Assembly (NCBI GenBank): GCA_035495815.1
Contig: DATJFH010000237.1
Span: 1 to 64,000 of the forward strand
DNA from: DATJFH01 sp035495815
Lineage (GTDB): Bacteria > Acidobacteriota > Terriglobia > Bryobacterales > Bryobacteraceae
DNA: 64,000 nucleotides
Direction: 5' to 3'
The notes below the pieces were generated by a model. It ran no database searches, was not told the DNA's origin, and was given only the letters and a program-made list of their open reading frames with translations. This document shows, piece by piece, positions 7,308-15,511 of this stretch; position 1 is the first letter of the stretch; each line of letters begins with the position of its first letter. Position numbers and translations under genes: made by a program.

Positions 7308-8840
7308 ATGCGTGGGATTGCGCTGGGCCTGCTTCTGACCGCAACGCTTTGCGGCCAGGTACGGTACGCGCGGCTGACAGAACTCGACGGCAGCGTGGAA
7401 ATACAGCTTCACCCGTCCGAAGGGTGGAAGCGCGCGCTGGCGAACACGCCGCTGCTCGAGTCGTCGTGGGTCCGGACCGGCGGGGCCTCGCATGCCGAGA
7501 TCGAGCTTGACGAAGGCAGCGTGCTGCGGCTGGCGGAAAATTCGATTTGCGAGCTGGCCGATTACGCGCGCCTTTCCACGGGCCAGCGCATCACCCATGT
7601 CTCGCTGGACCGCGGCGTGGCCTACTTCGCAGGGGAATCCGGCTGGCGTGACGCCCTGATCGTCTCCACGGCCGCGGCGCAGGCGTCCATCCGGCGCGGC
7701 AGCCGCGTTCGTCTCGAAGCCGGACCGGACTTCAGCCAGCTGGCCGTCCTCGAAGGCGAAGTCCGCCTCTTCTCCGCGGCGGTCGAGCTGGACCTGGCGG
7801 AAGGAAAGATGCTGAAGCTCGATCCTGCCCGCTCCGACAAGTTCTACCTGCTCCCCGAGGTCTCCCAGCTTCCTTCCGACGCCTGGAGCCTGACGCGCGA
7901 CAAACTGCTGGCCGGCGACGCCTCCCGAAATCGTCTGCCCGGCCTGCATTACGGCCTGCGAGACCTGGACGCTCACGGCGAGTGGGTGGACACGGCGGAA
8001 TACGGGACGGTCTGGAAGCCGAAAGAGGGCGAGGGGTGGGCGCCTTTCCGCAACGGCAAATGGCAGTGGTATGACGGCCTGGGCTACACCTGGATTTCGG
8101 CCGAGAGCTGGGGTTGGCTCCCCTACCATTACGGGCGCTGGATGCTGCTGTCGACGCAGGGTTGGATCTGGGCTCCGGGCTCGCGGCGCACGTTTCAGCC
8201 GGGCGAAGTCTACTGGCTGCGCGGAGTCAACCTGGTGGGCTGGGGGCCGCTGGCTCCCGGAGAAGACTGGAACGGAGCGGATCCGCCGTCGCTTTACCTC
8301 AAGGTGAGCAGCACTTTCGCCCGCTACGCGGCAGTGGCCGAGCCGCGCGAAATCGATCCCGCCGGATTCGGAGAGCCGCCCAAGGATCCACTGACTGGAG
8401 CCCGGTTCTCGGACGTGCTTCCGAGTCCGCGCATGGGCCGGGAGCGGCGGGAATTCGTGCGGGCGCCCGATCGTCCGGGTTTGATCCGGCTCATTCCGGT
8501 CCTCTCGCCGGTGGAGCGGAGGCAGCAGGAAATGTCAGCGCCTGCCGCCGTTTCACAAGCGCCTCCGCCCGCCCCACCGCTGCGGCGCTCCTTAGTGGAG
8601 CCGCCCATGGCCGTGGCCGCTCCGGCGCCGGAACCGATTATCGAGACCTTTTACCTGGCGCCGATCTACACCGGAATCATCGTTATGAATCCCCCGGAAA
8701 AGAAGGCGCCCAAGGGAAAGAGGCATCCCGAAGCGGCAAAGCGTCCCGAGACGGCCTCCGATCCGCCAAGCGCGCCGCGGCCGGAGACCGACGATCCGTT
8801 AATCCCACGATCCGAAGAGAGCGGCCGTCGAGCCCGGTGA
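7308..8840 (+). CDS. Exported FecR-like / DUF6600-type protein
   Basis: 510 residues with a short Sec signal (MRGIALGLLLTATLCGQ). Residues about 20-165 form a FecR-like beta region with the usual alternating segments (ARLTELDGSVEI, EGSVLRLAENS, TAAAQASIRRGS). Residues about 215-330 are rich in aromatic repeats such as WAPFRNGKWQWYDGLGYTW and GWLPYHYGRWM, as in DUF6600. The C-terminus is proline-rich and basic. No sigma factor is adjacent, so this is not a classical FecI/FecR regulator; a periplasmic or surface structural role is more likely. GGAGG at 7298-7302 precedes the ATG. Confidence 0.7.
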   Translation: MRGIALGLLLTATLCGQVRYARLTELDGSVEIQLHPSEGWKRALANTPLLESSWVRTGGASHAEIELDEGSVLRLAENSICELADYARLSTGQRITHVSLDRGVAYFAGESGWRDALIVSTAAAQASIRRGSRVRLEAGPDFSQLAVLEGEVRLFSAAVELDLAEGKMLKLDPARSDKFYLLPEVSQLPSDAWSLTRDKLLAGDASRNRLPGLHYGLRDLDAHGEWVDTAEYGTVWKPKEGEGWAPFRNGKWQWYDGLGYTWISAESWGWLPYHYGRWMLLSTQGWIWAPGSRRTFQPGEVYWLRGVNLVGWGPLAPGEDWNGADPPSLYLKVSSTFARYAAVAEPREIDPAGFGEPPKDPLTGARFSDVLPSPRMGRERREFVRAPDRPGLIRLIPVLSPVERRQQEMSAPAAVSQAPPPAPPLRRSLVEPPMAVAAPAPEPIIETFYLAPIYTGIIVMNPPEKKAPKGKRHPEAAKRPETASDPPSAPRPETDDPLIPRSEESGRRAR

Positions 8841-8941
8841 TGGCCTCCAAGCTTGCTGCCAGCGGCAAGTCCGCTACCGACTCGCGTTGCAGCCGCCGTC
8901 CCGCACGGCTTGGGGGATCGGTACAGCGCATGGGCGGAACA

Positions 8942-9208
8942 CTAAACCGTCGGCTTTGGGCAGATGAAGGAGTGAGTCAACGGTATGATGGAAGCCGGAA
9001 GACTACCGTCGTCCACGGCCACCATGACGTGAAGATATTTATCGGTGTTCTCTAGAAGCTCCACTTCTACCTGATACTGCTTCGACTCGAATTCCACCTC
9101 ATATGCTTGCCCCTCGTGGAGTTCTGAAATCAGCTGCCCGCAGGACATGGCCGACCAACGCTTCACTTCGGAATCGAGAACCTTCTGCCACTCCATCCGC
9201 CGACTCAT
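8942..9208 (-). CDS. Conserved-looking small acidic protein, unknown function
   Basis: 88 residues from the ATG at 9208, or 84 from the ATG at 9196. It is soluble, without signal or membrane segment, and rich in glutamate (GQAYEVEFESKQYQVEVELL). It ends in a short beta-like tail with SFICPKP. The regular hydrophobic/acidic alternation suggests a small beta-sheet fold. The open frame extends 54 codons upstream of 9208, but that part is Arg/Gly/Pro-rich and looks non-coding. It stands alone between two unrelated genes. I do not recognise the family. Confidence 0.55.
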   Translation of the reverse strand: MSRRMEWQKVLDSEVKRWSAMSCGQLISELHEGQAYEVEFESKQYQVEVELLENTDKYLHVMVAVDDGSLPASIIPLTHSFICPKPTV

Positions 9209-9412
9209 GTCCGTAGCGTACCGCCTTGTGACCTGGCCCTCCAAAGGTTGGATCTTATCAGACTCGACCAGGTCGCCCCGCCCGACGTGGCGGCGCCGCC
9301 CCGCAGGTTGAAGCGCCTGCCGGGCACGCCGGATGTTGGCGCCGCCTGCGGGGGGGTAATCGGTTCTCAATCCGTGGACCGCAGCCGGACCGGAACCGCT
9401 GCTCCGCTAACG

Positions 9413-10237
9413 TTAATGCCTGTATGACGCCAGGATCGTATCCCCTGACTGTGGAATGGAAGCCGTGACGAAAGCAACCGTCGACCCGGTCAGCGTGTAA
9501 TCGAAACCCGCTTTTTGCAATAGTCCGTTCCGGTACAGATGAAGACTCGATACCGGCGACGGAGCCGAGGCCAGCGTAAAGTTCGGGTTCGCGCCGTCGA
9601 CCAGCCCCCCTGGAAGCTCCTCGTCTACGAAGATGATCGGATTGCAGGGCCCGCTGGTCCCGTCCACCCGAACGCAATCGGTTGGATCGCCGATCGCTCC
9701 CTCCAGACCCCCCGAGTCGTTGATAATCGCCGCGCGCGAGTTCGTGTAGCCAGGCCCTTTGACGGCGCGGGCAGCCAGGTCCTGCACCAGACCGGTCACA
9801 TCACTCTCGAGGATGACGGTCACGCCGCCCACGCCTCCACCGGCGCCGCCGCCCGGGAATAAGGGTTGCGTCGTCCGGACGTCTCTGACGCGCAGCGGCG
9901 TGGGCGACGCCGGCACCGCCCAGGTCTCCTGAAACTGAATTCTTCCATCGCTGCTGTACTTGACGGAGTATTGCGCGGGCGGCGTCGCGTCCGTAGTGGG
10001 TGTCAGCTGGACGAAGAGATTCCCGTCGATGATCCGCACCGTTTTTGTCTGCTGCGCGATGTTGGATCCGTTGCCGGATTCGAAACTGACCCAGGTGAAC
10101 TGCGCCAGACCGTTGAATCGCGTGCCGTCCGCTTTGAACAGGACGTCTGAAATTGTAGTCAGGCTCGGCTGACCCCAGGCAATCGCGGCGAACAGGGCAA
10201 GGCCGGCTCCGCGACGAAACGTTGTGCGTGCGAACAT
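9413..10237 (-). CDS. Exported protein of unknown function
   Basis: 274 residues from the ATG at 10237, chosen over an adjacent ATG at 10240 because GGGAGG is then six bases away. The Sec-type leader (ARTTFRRGAGLALFAAIAWG) is followed by a beta-rich segment (DVLFKADGTRFNGLAQFTW), a glycine-rich hinge (GGGAGGGVGGV, about residue 130), and a C-terminal part with VDGANPNFTLASAPSP and SLHLYRNGLLQKAG. That last pattern resembles beta-sandwich modules in phage tail or adhesin-like proteins, but no phage genes are nearby. Function is not assigned. Confidence 0.55.
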   Translation of the reverse strand: MFARTTFRRGAGLALFAAIAWGQPSLTTISDVLFKADGTRFNGLAQFTWVSFESGNGSNIAQQTKTVRIIDGNLFVQLTPTTDATPPAQYSVKYSSDGRIQFQETWAVPASPTPLRVRDVRTTQPLFPGGGAGGGVGGVTVILESDVTGLVQDLAARAVKGPGYTNSRAAIINDSGGLEGAIGDPTDCVRVDGTSGPCNPIIFVDEELPGGLVDGANPNFTLASAPSPVSSLHLYRNGLLQKAGFDYTLTGSTVAFVTASIPQSGDTILASYRH

Positions 10238-10328
10238 CATTAACCTCCCGAAGAATTCGGTCTCGTGCCCAGTAAAGCAGGCGAAACCGCAAAAAAAGCC
10301 CTGTTTTCCGGCTGCGGGTTCGCTAAGT

Positions 10329-10334
10329 TATACT
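10329..10334 (+). promoter_or_regulatory. Candidate -10 element of the exported RidA gene
   Basis: TATACT lies 51 bases before the RidA ATG in an AT-rich stretch, after a leftward gene that ends the opposite transcription unit. No convincing -35 is seen. The leader carries AAAAGGA about ten bases before the ATG as ribosome binding site. Confidence 0.4.
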
Positions 10335-10385
10335 TCGATTTGAAGTTCGATCGCACAAATTTTTTCCAAAAGGATGTGAACGTCC

Positions 10386-10835
10386 ATGAAACAGAACACG
10401 CGAAGAAGGTTTTTGACGGCTGGCGCCGCGGCCGCCGCGGGCGCAGGAGCGGCGCAGGCTCAATCGCCTGGTCCGGCCAAGAAAGTGCATTACAGGGGCG
10501 CCAAACCCAAGACCCCCTCTCTGTTCAGCGGCGCCGTTTCCTACGGCAATCTGCTGTTCATCGCCGGCAAGGGCTACCACAAAGAGGGCGACATCAAAGT
10601 TCATACCAAAGGCGTCCTGGACGAGGTGCAGGCGGAGCTCGAGAACGCGGGATCGTCCATGGACAAGGTCCTGAAGTGCAATGTGTACCTGAACGACCTG
10701 AAGGACTATGCCGGTATGAATGAAGTCTTCAGGGGCCGTTTCGGCGACGCTCCGCCGGTGCGCACCACCATTGCCGCGGCCGGAGGTATTCCCGGCAATT
10801 CGCTGGTCGAGATCGATGTGATCGCCTACATCTGA
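10386..10835 (+). CDS. RidA/YjgF-family protein with Tat signal
   Basis: 149 residues. RidA proteins hydrolyse reactive enamine/imine intermediates of PLP enzymes and are normally cytosolic. This one begins MKQNTRRRFLTAGAAAAAG, a twin-arginine leader with an alanine-rich core ending near AQA, so it should be exported folded. The catalytic arginine of the family is present in VRTTI (R126), as is the conserved glutamate in VEIDVIAYI (E142), so the site looks intact. Its substrate outside the cytosol is unknown. It stands 83 bases before the S9 peptidase gene. Confidence 0.8.
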   Translation: MKQNTRRRFLTAGAAAAAGAGAAQAQSPGPAKKVHYRGAKPKTPSLFSGAVSYGNLLFIAGKGYHKEGDIKVHTKGVLDEVQAELENAGSSMDKVLKCNVYLNDLKDYAGMNEVFRGRFGDAPPVRTTIAAAGGIPGNSLVEIDVIAYI

Positions 10836-10918
10836 TGAGCGCGCCGGCAGGCGTCCGATCCTGCGCACAATCCGGGCGGATCGGCTAGAATGGGCAAACC
10901 TCGCCTTAGGAGCTTGCC

Positions 10919-13336
10919 GTGCGAAAAATCTTCATCTCGGCGTTTTGTCTGGCGGCCCTCGCTGCGCAGACAAACAAGTTCGCCCTGACCATCGACAATA
11001 TCATGCGCGGGCCTGCGCTCTACGGATACGAGCCTCGCGCGCTGCGCTGGTCCGGCGCCGGGGACCGCATCTATTTTCAGTGGAAGCAGAGCGGCGATCC
11101 AGTCCTGAAGGATTTCGATACTTACGTCGTGAACCGCGAGGGCGGCGGACTCCGGAAGCTGACCGACGAGGAAAGCAAGCTCGCTCCTCCCGCCGTGGCC
11201 GACCGGAGCGCCGACCACCGTCGAGCCGTTTACGCCTTGGACGGCGACCTGTTCCTTTACGATTACACCAGCGATACGGCACGCCGCCTCACGGATACCC
11301 GCGAATCCGAATCGGCTGCGCGATTTCTGAGGGACGGCAAGCGCATCACGTTCACCCGTTCCGGGAATCTTTACGGCATGTCGCTGGAGGGTCCGGCTGT
11401 CGTGCAGTACACGGATATCCGTCCGGCGGCTGCCGCGTCTCCCTCCGCCGCGCCGGCGGTTACGGAATCGGAGCTGGGTCAGGGCGAGACTCAGGGACGA
11501 ACCGCCAACTCGTGCCCTCCCGAGCCGGAGCGGGGTCGCAAGGCGACAGGGAATCAGGACTTCCTGAAGAAGGAAGCGAGTACCGTGCTCGAGATCGTGA
11601 AACAGCGGCAGGAGAAGTGCGACGACGACTCGGTCCGCAAAAATCGCGGCAATCCGCGGAAGCCGTATACGCTGGCTCCGCGCCAGTCGGTCGCTGCTCT
11701 TCAACTGTCTCCGGACGAAAAGTACGTGATCGCCATGATCGCCGAGTCGGCCGAAGGGAGGAAAACCACCCTCGTTCCCAATTTCGTTTCGCTGTCGGGA
11801 TATACCGAAGACATCGGGTCTCGCTCCAAGGCAGGCGATCCTCAACCGCGAATCCGCATGGCCGCCATCTCCACCGGAACAGGAGAATTGAAATGGCTGG
11901 AGCACGGATTGAAACAGAATCCGGCGGCGGATGCCAACCCCGCGGCGCAACAGCCGGAGCGGGCGATTCAGTTCTTCGGATTGCAGTGGCCGGATGCGGG
12001 CTCTGACGCCTTCGTGCAGGGTCGCGCCAGCGACAACAAAGATTACTGGATCTTCGCGGTGGATCCGGCGGCCGCGAAACTCCGCGTCATCGCCGCAAGG
12101 CACGACGATGCCTGGATCAGCAACATCGCCGAGCTGCAGGCCGGATGGATGAAGGGGGGCCGGGAAATCTACTTCATCTCCGATCAGGACGGCTACCGGC
12201 ATCTCTACAATGTTCCGTTCGAAAGCGGTCCGGCTCGACAGATCACCAGCGGCAAGTGGGAAGTGCTGAGCGCCGCACTTTCCCGCGACAAGTCGCGCTT
12301 CTTTCTCACCACCAACGAAGGCGATCCGGCGGATCGACATTTCGATTCCATGAGCCCGGACGGCGGGCCGCGGGAGCGCCTGACTTCGGTGCCGGGCCAT
12401 AGCGCAGCGGTACCCTCGCCTGACGAGAAATACCTGGCGATCGTATACTCCTACGTCAACCAGCCGCCCGAGGTATACGTGCAGGAGAATTCTCCGGGCG
12501 CCCAGGCGCGGAAGCTGACCTCCTCGCCTGCCCCGGAATTCCATGACTATGCCTGGAAGGACACGCCCATCGTCCGCATTCCCGCGCGAGACGGAGCGGA
12601 ACTTCCGGCGCATCTCTACAAGCCGTCGGCTTACCGGCGCGGCGGACCGGCCGTCATTTTCGTGCACGGAGCGGGTTATCTGCAGAACGTTCACCACGGA
12701 TGGTCATCCTCCTATTCCCGCGAGTACCTGTTTCACCATTTCTTGATGGAGAACGGATATCTGGTTTTGGACGTCGATTACCGGGGCTCGGCTGGCTACG
12801 GCCGCGACTGGCGCACGGGAATCTATCGTCACATGGGTGGCAAGGATCTGGAAGACCAGGTGGATGCGGCTCGATGGCTCGTCTCGCGGCACGGAGTCGA
12901 TGCCAGGCGAATCGGACTTTACGGCGGCAGTTACGGCGGATTTATCACCCTCATGGCCAGGTTCACCCAGCCCGATGTTTTCGCGGCCGGGGCGGCGTTA
13001 CGGCCCGTGACGGACTGGGCCCATTACAATCATCCGTACACATCCAACATACTGAATATTCCGCAAGATGATGCGGAGGCTTACCGCCGGTCCTCCCCAA
13101 TCTACTTCGCGGCGGGGCTGAAGGGAGCGCTGCTCATCTGCCACGGCATGGTGGATACGAACGTCCACTTTCAAGACACGGTGCGGATCACGCAAAAGCT
13201 GATCGAGTTGCGGAAAGAAAACTGGGAGCTGGCGGTCTACCCCGCCGAGGACCACGCTTTTCAGCAGCCCTCGAGCTGGGCGGACGAGTATAAACGCATC
13301 TTCCGGTTGTTCGAGCAAAACCTGAAAAAACGTTGA
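10919..13336 (+). CDS. S9-family serine peptidase (dipeptidyl peptidase IV-like)
   Basis: 805 residues from a GTG start with AGGAG at 10908-10912 seven bases ahead. A short signal peptide ends near LAAQ. An N-terminal beta-propeller region (about 30-540) contains DPP-IV-like repeats (LYDYTSDTARRLTD, YLAIVYSYVNQPPEVYV). The C-terminal alpha/beta-hydrolase carries the GGSYGG elbow with Ser671, Asp746 in MVDTNVH and His779 in AEDHAF. An exported peptidase releasing dipeptides or acylaminoacyl groups is likely. TAGAAT at 10886-10891 is a possible -10 element. Confidence 0.9.
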   Translation: MRKIFISAFCLAALAAQTNKFALTIDNIMRGPALYGYEPRALRWSGAGDRIYFQWKQSGDPVLKDFDTYVVNREGGGLRKLTDEESKLAPPAVADRSADHRRAVYALDGDLFLYDYTSDTARRLTDTRESESAARFLRDGKRITFTRSGNLYGMSLEGPAVVQYTDIRPAAAASPSAAPAVTESELGQGETQGRTANSCPPEPERGRKATGNQDFLKKEASTVLEIVKQRQEKCDDDSVRKNRGNPRKPYTLAPRQSVAALQLSPDEKYVIAMIAESAEGRKTTLVPNFVSLSGYTEDIGSRSKAGDPQPRIRMAAISTGTGELKWLEHGLKQNPAADANPAAQQPERAIQFFGLQWPDAGSDAFVQGRASDNKDYWIFAVDPAAAKLRVIAARHDDAWISNIAELQAGWMKGGREIYFISDQDGYRHLYNVPFESGPARQITSGKWEVLSAALSRDKSRFFLTTNEGDPADRHFDSMSPDGGPRERLTSVPGHSAAVPSPDEKYLAIVYSYVNQPPEVYVQENSPGAQARKLTSSPAPEFHDYAWKDTPIVRIPARDGAELPAHLYKPSAYRRGGPAVIFVHGAGYLQNVHHGWSSSYSREYLFHHFLMENGYLVLDVDYRGSAGYGRDWRTGIYRHMGGKDLEDQVDAARWLVSRHGVDARRIGLYGGSYGGFITLMARFTQPDVFAAGAALRPVTDWAHYNHPYTSNILNIPQDDAEAYRRSSPIYFAAGLKGALLICHGMVDTNVHFQDTVRITQKLIELRKENWELAVYPAEDHAFQQPSSWADEYKRIFRLFEQNLKKR

Positions 13337-13354
13337 GAGCCGCCGTTCGCATGT

Positions 13355-13933
13355 TCAGCCAGCCCCATACAGCTTCCGCTCGCGAATATACTCGAGCACC
13401 CGCCGCGGAGCCTCTACGTTGTCGTCACCCGCCGCGAGCCTGGCGCGAATCTCCGATGACGAGACGGGCAAGCGCACCGTATCCAACCGATGCACGCGCG
13501 ATCCCTCCGGAGCCCGGTACTCGTGCCCCGGCCGGCTGACCACGATGAATTCGATCGACGCCACCACGTCGCGCCACCGCTTCCAGGATTCGATCTCGGA
13601 AAAAGCATCGGCGCCGATGATGAAGAACAGCCGGTCATCCGGGGCCATCCCGGGAAGCAGTTTCTCGATCGTGTCGATGGAATAGCTCCGCTCAGGGCCT
13701 GCTTCGAGACGCGACGGGGTGAAGCCCGGTTCATTTTCCAGCGCCAGCTCGAGCATGCGGTAGCGGTCTTCGTACGGGGTGTTCAGTGTTTTGTGCGGCG
13801 GCCGCGCGGCCGGGACGAACAGGATCTCGTCCAGTTCGAACCGGCGCGCGGCTTCCCGTGCGATCCGGATATGGGCATTGTGGACCGGGTCGAATGCGCC
13901 GCCAAACAAGGCCAGACGCAGGCCGCGGCTCAC
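13355..13933 (-). CDS. nadD: Nicotinate-nucleotide adenylyltransferase
   Basis: 192 residues. It adenylates nicotinate mononucleotide to deamido-NAD in NAD synthesis. The nucleotidyltransferase motif GGAFDPVHNAHIRIA (about residues 11-25) and the C-terminal SSSEIRARL motif are intact; the usual glycine of HxGH is alanine here (HNAH). The GTG start at 13933 overlaps the stop of the DUF1080 gene (GTGA). It is the last gene of the leftward dusB-rnhA-cyclophilin-DUF1080-nadD run and converges on the S9 peptidase gene with 18 bases between the stops. Confidence 0.93.
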   Translation of the reverse strand: MSRGLRLALFGGAFDPVHNAHIRIAREAARRFELDEILFVPAARPPHKTLNTPYEDRYRMLELALENEPGFTPSRLEAGPERSYSIDTIEKLLPGMAPDDRLFFIIGADAFSEIESWKRWRDVVASIEFIVVSRPGHEYRAPEGSRVHRLDTVRLPVSSSEIRARLAAGDDNVEAPRRVLEYIRERKLYGAG

Positions 13934-14547
13934 TTGGATTTGAGGACCTTGATTTCGATGTTCCGGAAATAAACCTGCATCGGCGGTCCCTGATGGAGCT
14001 GTAGCGCGATGATCCCGCTCAGCTTCTCGGAATCATGAAAGTCGGCGGTCTCGAGGCCGTTGACCTTTAGCCTGATATGATCGCCCTGGCACGTCAATTC
14101 CAGGTCGTTCCAGTCCTGGAGCTTCACCACTTTTTCCGCCTTGTCCTTCCACCCGTTGACCAGGATGCCGCGCTTCTTGGGGCTCTTTTCTTCGTAGATG
14201 CAGCCCCAGTAATTGTTCTCCGCCATATCGGCCTGGTAGCCGCGGACGGCCCATTTCAGGTCCGGTATCATCTCGCTACGGAATTGAATGCCGCTGTTGT
14301 GATTGCGCAGCTTGGCCTGGGCCTTCAGAATGAAATCGGCGTAGGTCTTTTTGGTTGAAAGGAAACTGTTGTACTTGAGCGGATTCCCTTCAGTCGACCC
14401 GACGATCATGCCGTCCTGCGCTTTCCACAAGCGAGGATCGCCGTCCCATCCGTCGAGATTCTTTCCGTTGAACAGAGGCTTGAAGCCATCCTTGGCAAAC
14501 GCTCCGGCCGCGCACAAAAGCACGGTGAGCAGCAGCTTCTTTTTCAT
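13930..14547 (-). CDS. Exported DUF1080 (3-keto-disaccharide hydrolase-type) protein
   Basis: 205 residues with a Sec signal (MKKKLLLTVLLCAAGAFA). The body is a single concanavalin-like domain of the DUF1080 family: FKPLFNGKNLDGWDG at the start, FILKAQAKLRNHNSGIQFRS in the middle and IALQLHQGPPMQVYFRNIEIK at the end. Members are glycoside-hydrolase-like and some act on 3-keto sugars, but this one has no added catalytic domain. It lies six bases after the cyclophilin gene and overlaps nadD by four, an odd place for a carbohydrate protein and probably only co-transcribed. Confidence 0.85.
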   Translation of the reverse strand: MKKKLLLTVLLCAAGAFAKDGFKPLFNGKNLDGWDGDPRLWKAQDGMIVGSTEGNPLKYNSFLSTKKTYADFILKAQAKLRNHNSGIQFRSEMIPDLKWAVRGYQADMAENNYWGCIYEEKSPKKRGILVNGWKDKAEKVVKLQDWNDLELTCQGDHIRLKVNGLETADFHDSEKLSGIIALQLHQGPPMQVYFRNIEIKVLKSK

Positions 14548-14553
14548 TTCGAT

Positions 14554-15042
14554 TTAAGTCCTTTCAATGGTCACGGAACGAATCTGGACGTCCTTCACCG
14601 GCCGGTCCTGCGCGCCCCGCGGAACTTTGGAGATCTTTTCGACTACATCGTAGCCTTCCACCACTTCCCCGAAGACGGTGTGCTTGTTGTCGAGCCAGCC
14701 GGTTTCCGCCACGGTCACGAAGAACTGGCTACCGTTGGTGTTCGGGCCCGAATTGGCCATGGACAGGATTCCTTTCTTGGAATGCTTCAGCGAGGGATGA
14801 AATTCATCGGCGAATTTGTAGCCCGGGCCGCCGCGGCCGGAACCTTCCGGACATCCGCCCTGGATCATGAAGTTGGGAATCACACGATGGAAGATCAAAC
14901 CGTCATAGAACCGCTTTCCCGTCTTGGTCCCCTCGGCCAGGGCGACGAAGTTCTCCACGGTCTTCGGCGCTTGGTCGGCGTATAACTTCGCCTTGAAGCT
15001 CCCCTCGGTGGTGTCAAAAAGAGCGTACGTTTCGTTAGGCAT
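14554..15042 (-). CDS. Cyclophilin-type peptidyl-prolyl isomerase
   Basis: 162 residues with no signal peptide, so cytosolic. A complete cyclophilin fold is visible: GSFKAKLYADQAPKTVENF at the N-terminus, FYDGLIFHRVIPNFMIQGG with the catalytic arginine near residue 55, and ANSGPNTNGSQFFV. The start at MPNETYALFDTTEG is supported by a TACAAT hexamer seven bases upstream, which leaves almost no leader. It lies between rnhA (28 bases upstream) and the DUF1080 gene (six bases downstream). Confidence 0.93.
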   Translation of the reverse strand: MPNETYALFDTTEGSFKAKLYADQAPKTVENFVALAEGTKTGKRFYDGLIFHRVIPNFMIQGGCPEGSGRGGPGYKFADEFHPSLKHSKKGILSMANSGPNTNGSQFFVTVAETGWLDNKHTVFGEVVEGYDVVEKISKVPRGAQDRPVKDVQIRSVTIERT

Positions 15043-15049
15043 CGTTGTG

Positions 15050-15055
15050 ATTGTA
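15050..15055 (-). promoter_or_regulatory. -10 element for a leaderless cyclophilin mRNA
   Basis: TACAAT on the minus strand is separated from the ATG at 15042 by only CACAACG. Transcription would begin at or within a base or two of the start codon. No Shine-Dalgarno is present, which agrees with a leaderless message. Confidence 0.55.
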
Positions 15056-15070
15056 TCAGGACCCGACGAA

Positions 15071-15511
15071 TCAGCAGCCGCGCTGTTCCCGCGCGGCGCG
15101 CTGCGCCAGTTCGTCGCAGCGGTTGTTGTCGTCATGGGAAGCGTGGCCTTTGGTCCAGACCCATTTGGCGTGGTGCGCCGCCGCCAGCAGGTCCAGCTCT
15201 TCCCATAGGTCACGATTCACCACCGGCTTTTTCGTCGAGGTTACCCAGTTCTTCCTCTTCCAGCCGTGAATCCAGTTGGTAATGCCGTTCTTGACGTATT
15301 CCGAATCGGTGACGATCTCCACCTCGCAGCGCTCTTTCAACGCTCGCAGGCCTTCGATGGCGGCGGTCAGCTCCATGCGGTTATTCGTCGTGTGCTGGGC
15401 ATGGCCGCACATCTCCTTCTTGTGCTTCCCATAGCGCAGGATATAAGCCCAACCGCCGGGACCGGGGTTCCCCAGGCAGGACCCGTCCGTAATCAACTGG
15501 ACGGTCTTCAT
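15071..15511 (-). CDS. rnhA: Ribonuclease HI
   Basis: 146 residues, standard length. It cuts the RNA strand of RNA-DNA hybrids. The four acidic active-site positions are in ITDGSCLGNPGPGG (D9), MELTAAIEGL, TDSEYV and NNRCDELA. The start at 15511 overlaps the dusB stop (ATGA), so rnhA is coupled to dusB. Other upstream in-frame codons lie inside dusB and have no homology. Confidence 0.95.
   Translation of the reverse strand: MKTVQLITDGSCLGNPGPGGWAYILRYGKHKKEMCGHAQHTTNNRMELTAAIEGLRALKERCEVEIVTDSEYVKNGITNWIHGWKRKNWVTSTKKPVVNRDLWEELDLLAAAHHAKWVWTKGHASHDDNNRCDELAQRAAREQRGC

Noticed and set aside
7179..8129. Long minus-strand open frame opposite the FecR-like gene
   Set aside because: It has no domain or ribosome site, and the plus strand has a signal peptide and recognisable repeats; it is a GC-rich shadow.
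10826..12697. 623-codon minus-strand open frame opposite the S9 peptidase
   Set aside because: Arg-rich shadow without homology; the plus strand has a complete catalytic triad.
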